Assembly: GCA_964293305.1 (NCBI GenBank)
Contig: CAXYYO010000051.1
Span: forward strand, 1-19,261
DNA from: CALAGJ01 sp964293305
Lineage (GTDB): Bacteria; Bacteroidota; Bacteroidia; Chitinophagales; Chitinophagaceae
Length of the DNA: 19,261 nt
Direction of reading: 5' to 3'
Position numbers and translations under genes: made by a program. Below the pieces are notes generated by a model that worked only from the letters and a program-made list of their open reading frames with translations, did not search any database and was not told the origin of the DNA. This document shows positions 1-7,172 of the stretch, piece by piece. Positions within the stretch are counted from its first letter, which is position 1; every line of letters starts with the position of its first letter.

Positions 1-2
1 AG

Positions 3-2006
3 GAAAATCTTGTATATGTAAATGATTTTGAAATTTACAGGCCATTTTTGGTACGGAGTGGACAGCAAGAGGGCTTAAGTTTTATAAACCCTGAAATGAC
101 AGGTAATGTAAAATTTTATGCGGGCGGTTTTCAGGCAAAATATGGAGACAAAATAAGTTCTGTATTAGATGTGAGTTATAGAAAACCAAGTCATTTTGGA
201 GGCTCCATTTATTTAGGTTTATTAGAGCAGGGCATACATTTGGAAGGCATATCGCCCAACAAAAAAATAACCTATGTAGTAGGAGCAAGAAATAGGAACA
301 ACAGGAACCTGCTCAGCACACAATCCACACAGGGCAACTATATACCAAGCAGTGCAGATGTACAGGGATTACTCACCTGGCAGTTTGCAAAAAAATGGCG
401 TGTGGAAGCATTAGGAAACTATGCAGGCACCCGTTTTACATTCTTCCCAGAAAAAGCAAGTCTAACATCATCAGTCTTCTCTCCTGTATTTAGTGGAAGT
501 ATTGGTTTGGATATATTTTTTGAAGGTAGTGAGAGAAGTAAATATACAACAGCTTTTGGAGGGCTTACATTAATACATCAGCCCAATACTAAGAATACCT
601 ACAAATTATTGCTGAGTTATTTCAATGATGATGAACAAGAGAATTTTGATATAACGGGTGCTTATCTTTTTGGTGAAAGAGATTTTGATGAAAATAGTGA
701 TAACTATGGATTAATTACAAACCCCTTGGGTGCAGGAGTGAATCAGAATTATGGGCGAAACAGTTTAAACATTGATATGCTTAGTGCTCATATAAAATCT
801 TCTCATACTATTGGAAAGCATTTTATTCAATGGGGGCAGGGAATAGATCAGCAACAGATTAATGACAGACTCAATGAATTTGAATATCGGGATTCGGCAG
901 GTTATTCCTTGCCTTATACACCAGGAAATCTTGCCATTTTTTCTGCAAGTAATGGTGGCGCTACGCTTAATGTAACCCGTGTGAGTGGCTACATTCAAGA
1001 TAATATGCAATGGGGCGATTCTTCCAGATTCACCGTGCAAACTGGTATCAGATATAATTATAATACATTGAACACGGAGTTGCTTATTTCTCCACGCATT
1101 GGATTTTCTATACACCCTGGTAACTGGAAAAAAGATGTAGTATTAAAGGCAAGTGCAGGCCTTTACCAGCAGCCTCCATTTTATAGAGAAATGCGGCGTT
1201 TTGATGGCTCTGTCAATACCGAATTAAAAGCGCAAAAAAGCTGGCAGGTGAGTATTGGCGCTGATTACAATTTGAAATTTTTACAAAGACCGGGCAGACT
1301 TACCACAGAAATATTTTACAAAAATATGTGGGATGTAGTTCCCTATGATATAGATAATGTAAGACTTAGATACTATGGAGAGAATAGTGCAAAAGCATGG
1401 ACAGCTGGTTTTGAAACAAGATTTTATGGCGAACTTGTAAAAGATGCTGAAAGTTGGGTAAGCATAGGCATTCTGCGTAGCAGAGAAAATATTAATAATG
1501 ATTTTTTTACTCAATACTTCAATGAGGCTGGAGAAATAATTACTTCAAGTACCGAAGATAAAGTAATAGCAGACAGCAGCATTAATGAAGTAGGATGGCT
1601 GCGTAGACCTACTGATAGACTGATTAACGTTGGAATGTTTTTTCAAGATTATTTAAGTACCAACAAAAATTTTAAAGGGTTTTTAAATTTGTTATATGGC
1701 AGTAATTTGCCGTTCAATATTCCAGGTTCTGTACGATATAGAAATGCATTAGAAATTGATCCATACCTGCGTATAGATCTTGGTATGAGTGCTATGCTTA
1801 TATCTCAAGAAAAACAAAATAGAAGGAGCCATTCTCCCTTTAAAAACTTTGAGAGTTTATGGATTACTGTAGAAATTTTTAATGTGATAGATAGACCAAA
1901 TACAATTAGCTATCAATTAGTAAAAGATTTTGAAAATATTACTTATGCACTGCCAAACAGGCTTACTCCTCGAATGCTAAATATAAAAATTGCTGCCAGG
2001 TGGTAG
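3..2006 (+). CDS. TonB-dependent outer-membrane receptor, C-terminal part (5' end outside window)
   Basis: Outer-membrane beta-barrel that would import an unknown ligand using TonB/ExbBD energy. The frame is open from base 3, upstream of the first possible start (TTG at 48), and the extra codons read ENLVYVNDFEIYRPF, which continues smoothly into the plug domain, so the gene is truncated by the window edge. The visible plug end has the family-like pattern GGFQAKYGDKISSVLDV. It is followed by about 600 residues of alternating aromatic and polar strands typical of a TonB receptor barrel. The protein ends in ...IKIAARW, and a terminal aromatic residue is the usual outer-membrane barrel signal. 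No SusD-like partner follows: the next gene is convergent, so this is probably not a SusCD glycan system. The ligand cannot be read from the sequence. The N-terminal signal peptide and any carboxypeptidase-like domain lie outside the window. Confidence 0.88.
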   Translation, partial: ENLVYVNDFEIYRPFLVRSGQQEGLSFINPEMTGNVKFYAGGFQAKYGDKISSVLDVSYRKPSHFGGSIYLGLLEQGIHLEGISPNKKITYVVGARNRNNRNLLSTQSTQGNYIPSSADVQGLLTWQFAKKWRVEALGNYAGTRFTFFPEKASLTSSVFSPVFSGSIGLDIFFEGSERSKYTTAFGGLTLIHQPNTKNTYKLLLSYFNDDEQENFDITGAYLFGERDFDENSDNYGLITNPLGAGVNQNYGRNSLNIDMLSAHIKSSHTIGKHFIQWGQGIDQQQINDRLNEFEYRDSAGYSLPYTPGNLAIFSASNGGATLNVTRVSGYIQDNMQWGDSSRFTVQTGIRYNYNTLNTELLISPRIGFSIHPGNWKKDVVLKASAGLYQQPPFYREMRRFDGSVNTELKAQKSWQVSIGADYNLKFLQRPGRLTTEIFYKNMWDVVPYDIDNVRLRYYGENSAKAWTAGFETRFYGELVKDAESWVSIGILRSRENINNDFFTQYFNEAGEIITSSTEDKVIADSSINEVGWLRRPTDRLINVGMFFQDYLSTNKNFKGFLNLLYGSNLPFNIPGSVRYRNALEIDPYLRIDLGMSAMLISQEKQNRRSHSPFKNFESLWITVEIFNVIDRPNTISYQLVKDFENITYALPNRLTPRMLNIKIAARW

Positions 2007-2011
2007 GAAAA

Positions 2012-2059
2012 ATGATTATGAGGTAGTTTGGTATTTTAATATATTTTACCTCAGATCAT
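2012..2059. terminator. Possible bidirectional terminator between convergent genes
   Basis: An imperfect inverted repeat lies between the stop of the TonB receptor and the stop of the GH26-like gene. The arms are TGAGGTA (2019-2025) and TACCTCA (2047-2053), extended by ATGAT (2012-2016) and ATCAT (2055-2059) across a small 2/1-base internal bulge. The 21-base loop is AT-rich. No clear T-run follows either arm, so an intrinsic terminator is only a suggestion from position and symmetry. Confidence 0.35.
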
Positions 2060-2092
2060 AAAGCGGTGGTTTAAAAATTTAATATAGCACTT

Positions 2093-3184
2093 TCATTCTT
2101 TTGAAATAAAACCCAAACGACTCCAAAGTGATGTATCCGGTTTTAAATATCGGGGCTGCTCCATCTCTGCCAACCATTTGCTTGTAATATATGCACTCAT
2201 CTGTATACGTGAATCTACTTGCTGAAATACTGGATTTGCCACCCACATAGGCTGAGATGCCCAATCTGTATTGATATATGCAAAAGCTTTGATGATATCT
2301 TTATTATTCTGTAATGTTTTTAAGAAAGGCAGAAACCATTCCTGCCATGCTTTTTTTGCAATGACAGAATCAGTAAGTTTTGAATTAGAAAATGTTACGC
2401 CATTATGAAGTACAGGAGTAGCTTCGGCAATAAATACTGGCTTATGATGCCGCCTAGCGAAATGTAACATTTCCTCATCTGGATTATTGAAATAGGAATA
2501 AGCACACCAGTCAACAATATCGTCACCAGGATACCATTTTTCAAGAACATCCTGACCACTGCCATTTCCTTTTGACTGCCATACGAAAGCTACATTGCTC
2601 ACCTCCATTTCCGAAAATATCTGATGAATTTTTTTCCAAGCGGCAAGGTATTGTTTCCTGTTATAATGATTCCAACTCCACCCATCAAATTCATAACCGA
2701 TACGAAGAAAAACCGGTCGTTTACTTGCTTTTATCCAAGATGCAAGCGCCTGAATAAATTGATTTCTTTGACCTGCTACAATTGCCATTTCATTGCCAAC
2801 AATAGACAAACCGATGGCCATAACAGCATACTGATAATTTTCATCTTCTAAATAACACTGTGCACAATTATCTCCACTTCCCCAGTTGTCAATGGTTAAC
2901 AAGCCATCATTCCCTTTCAGGGAAAAGCCAAAAGAGGATGCGCCGGGTGATAAATTTGTATAAACTGTAAAGCCAGTAGGAGTTGGAAGCTGATCTACAT
3001 ATCCTTGAGTATATCCTTTAAGACCTCCTGTAGCTGTTAAATCCTGACCAATAAAAAATAGACAATCATTATCTGCAGGTTCAAATTTCGCAAGTTTTTC
3101 TTGTGATTCATTGTAAGTAATTTTAGTTATAGGTGAACAACTATGGAATAGGATAACTGGGATCAAATATTTAATGCAATTCAT
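2093..3184 (-). CDS. Putative lipoprotein glycoside hydrolase, GH26 (beta-mannanase)-like
   Basis: Probable secreted or surface-anchored glycosidase with a TIM-barrel fold, 363 aa. The N-terminus has a hydrophobic stretch ending in LFHSC. Cys16 would be the lipidated residue, although Phe-His at -3/-2 is a loose lipobox. Two segments resemble the two catalytic strands of GH26-type enzymes: RIGYEFDGWSWNHY (161-174), with Glu165 as the candidate acid/base, and VFIAEATP (250-257), with Glu254 as the candidate nucleophile. Between them lie NVAFVWQSKG (197-206) and the strand VDWCAYSYF. Classical GH26 enzymes usually have His just before the acid/base Glu; here it is Tyr164. Cys107 and Cys110 form a CxxC pair. 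The ATG start is supported by the signal sequence directly after it. The substrate is unknown; mannan or another beta-glycan is only a family-based guess. The gene stands alone, convergent to the TonB receptor. Confidence 0.68.
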   Translation of the reverse strand: MNCIKYLIPVILFHSCSPITKITYNESQEKLAKFEPADNDCLFFIGQDLTATGGLKGYTQGYVDQLPTPTGFTVYTNLSPGASSFGFSLKGNDGLLTIDNWGSGDNCAQCYLEDENYQYAVMAIGLSIVGNEMAIVAGQRNQFIQALASWIKASKRPVFLRIGYEFDGWSWNHYNRKQYLAAWKKIHQIFSEMEVSNVAFVWQSKGNGSGQDVLEKWYPGDDIVDWCAYSYFNNPDEEMLHFARRHHKPVFIAEATPVLHNGVTFSNSKLTDSVIAKKAWQEWFLPFLKTLQNNKDIIKAFAYINTDWASQPMWVANPVFQQVDSRIQMSAYITSKWLAEMEQPRYLKPDTSLWSRLGFISKE

Positions 3185-3434
3185 AAAGATAAATCAATGA
3201 TTTTTTATAAATACAGTTTGATGTTATCACAACAAATGGTTTCATTTGATACAAACGAATTTGACAAAAAAACTTAAGTGGTTATGCTGTTGTAAATTCT
3301 ATGAAAATTACAATATATTATGTGATGATGTATGAAAGATTTAGATGTAATTGTATGGCAACACCTGTGCAAATTTTTGAAATGATAAAAAACAGCTTGT
3401 GTCCAATCCATCCGTTTGGCAATGATGCCCTAAA

Positions 3435-4634
3435 CTATCTTTCTAAATTCTCATAAATAATGGCAGCACCTTGACCTACGCCTATGCACATTGTAGCCAA
3501 ACCATACTTTAGTTTTCTACGTTTCATTTCATACAAAAGTGTTGTACTAATACGGGCACCACTACAACCCAATGGATGACCAATAGCTATAGCTCCCCCA
3601 TTTACATTTACAATATGCGGGTTTATATTCAACTCTCTTAAGCAGGCAATACTTTGCACAGCAAATGCTTCATTCACTTCTGCTAAATCAATATCGTTTA
3701 TTTGCAAACCGGCTCTTTTCAACGCTTTCTGAGTAGCGGGCACAGGTCCAATGCCCATTATAGAAGGATCCACACCTGCAATGGCCATACTAACAATGCG
3801 GGCCATTGGTTGTAGTTGATTATGTTTTAGGCCTGCTTCGCCTGATAATATCAAAGCAGATGCACCGTCATTTATGCCGGAGCTATTTCCTGCAGTTACA
3901 CTGCCTTCTTTGTGAAATGCTGGTGATAGTGAGGCCAATTTTTCGAGGGTGGTGCTGCGTGCATGTTCATCTGCACAAAATAGTGAATCTACTTTACCTT
4001 GTTTTACAGGAACTGGAATCCGTTCGGCTTCAAACAGATTTTTTGATTCAGCGGCCGCATATTTTTCTTGACTATTCAGTGCAAATGCGTCCTGCTCCGC
4101 TCTTGAAATTTGCCATTGCTTAGCCACATTCTCTGCAGTTTCTCCCATTGTATAGGGGTGATGTAATGCACTGAGTGCGGGGTTAATGAATCTCCAACCT
4201 AATGTAGTATCAAAAAGCTCAGTCTGACGCCCCCATGATTGAGATTGTTTGCCCATTACCAAAGGAGCACGGGTCATTGATTCTACTCCACCAGCAATGT
4301 ATGTTAAACCATCTCCACATTGTATGGCACGTGCAGCATCCATTATAGCCTGCAAACCACTTGCACATAAACGATTGACAGTAATGCCTCCAGTAGAAAC
4401 TGGAAGTTTTGCTAATAAAGCGGCCATCCTTGCTACATTTCTATTGTCTTCCCCTGCTTGGTTTGCACATCCTGCTATTACATCTTCAATGGTGTCAATA
4501 TCTATAGTTGGATTTCTCTCAATGAGTTTCTGAATAACAAAAGCTAGCAAGTCATCTGGCCTTACCGTAGATAAAGTTCCACCATATTTTCCTATTGGGG
4601 TACGTATGGCATCTGTAACATAGCAGCTATGCAT
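3435..4634 (-). CDS. Acetyl-CoA C-acyltransferase, 3-oxoadipyl-CoA thiolase (PcaF/PaaJ)-like
   Basis: Cytoplasmic thiolase that cleaves a 3-oxoacyl-CoA with CoA to give acetyl-CoA and a shortened acyl-CoA (399 aa, normal family length). I chose the ATG at 4634, giving MHSCYVTDAIRTPIG, because thiolases begin a few residues before the DAIRTP motif; the longer frame would need a TTG at 4652 and adds six unconserved residues. Using the 399-aa numbering, the active residues are all visible: nucleophile Cys90 in NRLCASG, Asn321-Glu322 in NEAF, His353 in GGAIAIGHP, and Cys383 in MCIGVGQG. The stretches GCANQAGEDNRNVARMA and GGVESMTRAP, plus DTTLGWRF, are closer to PcaF/PaaJ enzymes of aromatic (3-oxoadipate or phenylacetate) breakdown than to biosynthetic AtoB. 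No other gene of those pathways is in view, so a general fatty-acid role cannot be excluded. The CoA-binding protein gene lies 204 bases upstream on the same strand. Confidence 0.9.
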   Translation of the reverse strand: MHSCYVTDAIRTPIGKYGGTLSTVRPDDLLAFVIQKLIERNPTIDIDTIEDVIAGCANQAGEDNRNVARMAALLAKLPVSTGGITVNRLCASGLQAIMDAARAIQCGDGLTYIAGGVESMTRAPLVMGKQSQSWGRQTELFDTTLGWRFINPALSALHHPYTMGETAENVAKQWQISRAEQDAFALNSQEKYAAAESKNLFEAERIPVPVKQGKVDSLFCADEHARSTTLEKLASLSPAFHKEGSVTAGNSSGINDGASALILSGEAGLKHNQLQPMARIVSMAIAGVDPSIMGIGPVPATQKALKRAGLQINDIDLAEVNEAFAVQSIACLRELNINPHIVNVNGGAIAIGHPLGCSGARISTTLLYEMKRRKLKYGLATMCIGVGQGAAIIYENLER

Positions 4635-4838
4635 AAAATATTTTTGCAGCAAATGTAGGGGCCCATTTTTTTATCATTACATATGTATTCAGATTTGATG
4701 CTTCAACAAAGCTGTATATGTGTAAAATACTGGTACGTTTATGCTGCTCATACGTTTCTTAACAGTAATTATGAAGTGTATCTAGACAAATATCAATAAT
4801 GTTTGTAAAAATTATTTTGACATCTTTATGATAAAAAA

Positions 4839-5201
4839 TTAATACTGCCCGGTGCTTAGCATAACTAATGTACAGGCCTCTATTGTTTCAATACCATTTG
4901 CAGCTGCAATACTTTTTAATGCAACATTTTCTGTACCCGGATTAAATATTATTCGCTTTGGATGAAGGGCTATCATTTCATCATAATAGGCTTCTTGGTT
5001 TTTACTATTCAGATATAAGGTAATGGTATCTATATCTTTCAATAATGGAATGTTTTTTTCAATGGTAACAGTACCAATTAATCCCGGCTTATTGCCTACT
5101 GCTATTACAGGATGGTTATTTAACATCAATCTCTCAACTGCCAGATAGCTGTATCTCTCAGGATTTGAGGATGCGCCTAGTACTAAAGTTTTTTTCTTCA
5201 T
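4839..5201 (-). CDS. CoA-binding domain protein (YccU-like Rossmann fold)
   Basis: Small cytoplasmic protein of 120 aa that consists of a single CoA-binding Rossmann domain. The nucleotide-binding loop is LGASSNPERYS (residues 8-18), the strand-loop NPGTEN is at 87-92, and the end has EACTLVML (108-115); these are the hallmarks of the stand-alone CoA_binding family related to the N-terminal domain of succinyl-CoA synthetase alpha. The family has no well-defined physiological role. It starts with ATG followed by a lysine-rich MKKKTLVLGAS, and the frame fits the domain exactly with no room for an extension. A thiolase lies downstream on the same strand; the shared CoA theme is suggestive, but the 204-base gap makes a common operon uncertain. 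Confidence 0.88.
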   Translation of the reverse strand: MKKKTLVLGASSNPERYSYLAVERLMLNNHPVIAVGNKPGLIGTVTIEKNIPLLKDIDTITLYLNSKNQEAYYDEMIALHPKRIIFNPGTENVALKSIAAANGIETIEACTLVMLSTGQY

Positions 5202-5559
5202 AACAAATAAAGGGTAAAGATAATTTCAATTTGTTATTAAAAGAATTGCAAAATATTTATATAGATGTATTTTGGAAGACTTAACAAAATAAAGACTATT
5301 CAAATAAATTTGAAAAAAGAAACCTATAAGCAGTGATTAATTTAGGATTTATTCCGCAATAAATTACTTTATAAAAACTTAAGAATACCAATACGATATA
5401 GTGCATTCTCAAATAATTTGAAGCATTAAGAAATCTGCAATACTTCACGATTCTAATGGAAAATTTTTACTCATTGATATACTTATATTGCTCTAAAATA
5501 TTATATTCGCTCATCAGTATTATTTTTTGCTTAATATATATTTTAACTTAAATATTTTA
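5202..5559. other. AT-rich divergent intergenic region with two similar palindromes
   Basis: This 358-base gap separates the divergent CoA-binding and T9SS hydrolase genes, so it should hold promoters for both. No ORF or RNA gene is recognisable. Two related palindromes stand out: TTCAAAT-AA-ATTTGAA at 5299-5314 and TCAAAT-A-ATTTGA at 5409-5421. They could be operator sites, but in DNA this AT-rich they may be chance. No convincing Bacteroidota promoter (TTG, then TAnnTTTG) was found. Confidence 0.4.
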
Positions 5560-7071
5560 ATGATGAATTACAAAACTTTATTATCGTTTTCATTATTTCT
5601 TTTGATTTCTAACATAGTGTTGTTTGCACAAAGTCTTCCATATACTCAGCCAATATATGCCATCAGAAAGGATTCGGCAGTAGTCTATGCAAAGGCATTA
5701 AATTATTGTGGCAACAGGGTGGATTTAAAAATGAATATATATAAGCCGATGGGTGATAATAATACTCAAAGGCCGGTGGCTATTTTTATACATGGAGGTG
5801 GCTTTTCCTCAAATACTGATTTCAATGAATACCATATGAATGTAATGGCGCAGGAATTTGCCAAACGAGGCTATGTAGCGGCTTCTATACAATACCGTGA
5901 GGGGCACCATAAATTTAATTATGGAGTGAGCTTCCCACAACCTACAGGTCTTGGAGTCTTGTTGGACTGGACAGAAATAGCAAGAGCTTATGTCTCAGAC
6001 TCGGCAGAAGTTGTAAGAGCCTTATACAGAGCACAACAAGATACTAAAGCAGCAATACGTTTTATGAAACAAAACCATCTAGCAGATAGTACGAGTACTT
6101 GTAATGTATTCATTGGCGGACACAGTGCTGGTGCTATTACAGCTTTAGCGGCAGGTCTGATGGATAAAACCAGTGAAAAATCATCACTGTGTAATACAAT
6201 TGCAGATGCTCCCAACCCAAATTGGACAAGTAGCGGATTTTGGTGGTTTGGTAATTACGTAATAACGCAGATAAATGGACCACAAGATAAAGATGATTTA
6301 GCATATCGGACGCATAATCCTGCTCCCTTTGATTATGAGGCCGCTGCCTGTTATAAAAGGAGCAATCTTGGCAAAATTGATGGATCGCAAAATACAACAT
6401 CCGGCTATGATGCTTCTGTAAAAGGAGTAGCAGCACTTGCAGGTGCATTACTTGACACCAATATAATAAGTGGCCCCCGTCAACCAGCATTATATTTATA
6501 CCATGTATCGCCAGACTATATAGTTTCGTTTAATGTAGGTTATCCATTTGAATTCTATAATGGTTTGATGGATCCTGATCCCGGTTCAAAATGGCCAATA
6601 GGTTATGGTAGTAATTGGATTAATTCAAAATTAGATCGCATAAATTATCCAGCCGCTTACAAACTACATGTAGTACCCAGTTTGCTTGGATCGCATGATA
6701 TTTTACCAAACACATGGGAAATAGCAGATAGTATTGCCCAGTTTTTTGCCAGAGTTATTGATACAAGCAGCTGTATGTTATCAAGTCCAATTTATGCATC
6801 TTCAAGAACACAGAAGTCCCAAACAACTCAATTGGCTTTGTATCCAAATCCGGCCCAGGATTTTGTAACAGTGCAAGTGTCTCAAACTAACATCCAGCAA
6901 ACACTTGTAATTAGTAATGAATCTGGGCTTGAAGTATTTAATATAAAGCTATTAAATAATCAGCCAAAAATTTATATTCCATTAAAAGGGTTGGCGAATG
7001 GTTTATATTATGTAAGCACCATCAATAATAATAAAATAACTGCAAGCAGTATATTGGTCATTCAGCACTAA
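5560..7071 (+). CDS. Secreted alpha/beta-hydrolase (esterase-like) with T9SS type A sorting domain
   Basis: Predicted extracellular or cell-surface esterase/lipase-like enzyme exported by Sec and then by T9SS. The start is placed at ATG 5560 (503 aa; ATG 5563 is equally possible), because the upstream TTG at 5527 would put 11 extra residues before a clean signal peptide (MMNYKTLLSF...LFAQS). In 503-aa numbering: the oxyanion motif HGGG is at 78-81; GGHSAG holds the nucleophile Ser189; Asp319 (SPDY) and His379 (GSHD) are the likely remaining triad members. About 130 residues between nucleophile and acid suggest a lid or insertion. From about 423 to 503 there is a secretion signal: LYPNPAQDFVTVQ, then a beta-rich stretch with LKGLANGLYYVS and a final SSILVIQ, the usual layout of a type A C-terminal domain. 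The substrate is unknown. The convergent neighbour is mutS; no operon partner is seen. Confidence 0.87.
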   Translation: MMNYKTLLSFSLFLLISNIVLFAQSLPYTQPIYAIRKDSAVVYAKALNYCGNRVDLKMNIYKPMGDNNTQRPVAIFIHGGGFSSNTDFNEYHMNVMAQEFAKRGYVAASIQYREGHHKFNYGVSFPQPTGLGVLLDWTEIARAYVSDSAEVVRALYRAQQDTKAAIRFMKQNHLADSTSTCNVFIGGHSAGAITALAAGLMDKTSEKSSLCNTIADAPNPNWTSSGFWWFGNYVITQINGPQDKDDLAYRTHNPAPFDYEAAACYKRSNLGKIDGSQNTTSGYDASVKGVAALAGALLDTNIISGPRQPALYLYHVSPDYIVSFNVGYPFEFYNGLMDPDPGSKWPIGYGSNWINSKLDRINYPAAYKLHVVPSLLGSHDILPNTWEIADSIAQFFARVIDTSSCMLSSPIYASSRTQKSQTTQLALYPNPAQDFVTVQVSQTNIQQTLVISNESGLEVFNIKLLNNQPKIYIPLKGLANGLYYVSTINNNKITASSILVIQH

Positions 7072-7076
7072 GTAGC

Positions 7077-7103
7077 TTTCCATCAAATTGGAAGAAATTT
7101 TTT
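7077..7103 (+). terminator. Candidate intrinsic terminator of the T9SS hydrolase gene
   Basis: Six bases after the stop there is a short stem, TTCCA (7078-7082) and TGGAA (7089-7093), extendable by one T-G wobble, with loop TCAAAT. It is followed by GAAA and a six-T run (7098-7103). The stem is weak, but order and spacing match an intrinsic terminator on the plus strand. A second small hairpin, TAGCA-GCAA-TGCTA (7127-7140), lies nearer the mutS end and has no good T-run. Confidence 0.4.
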
Positions 7104-7172
7104 AATCAGTTATGACATCATAATTTTAGCAGCAATGCTACATCTGTTACAAATCAGTTCGCATGTTTATTC

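Noticed and set aside
4635..4652. Longer thiolase start (TTG at 4652)
   Set aside because: It adds six residues not expected before the conserved DAIRTPIG; an ATG at 4634 fits the family start.
5527..5559. Longer start (TTG at 5527) for the T9SS hydrolase
   Set aside because: It would place 11 residues ahead of a clean signal peptide that begins at ATG 5560 or 5563.
7127..7140. Hairpin TAGCA-GCAA-TGCTA as the mutS terminator
   Set aside because: It is a perfect short stem 33 bases past the mutS stop, but the minus-strand sequence after it is AAAATTATG, not a T-run.
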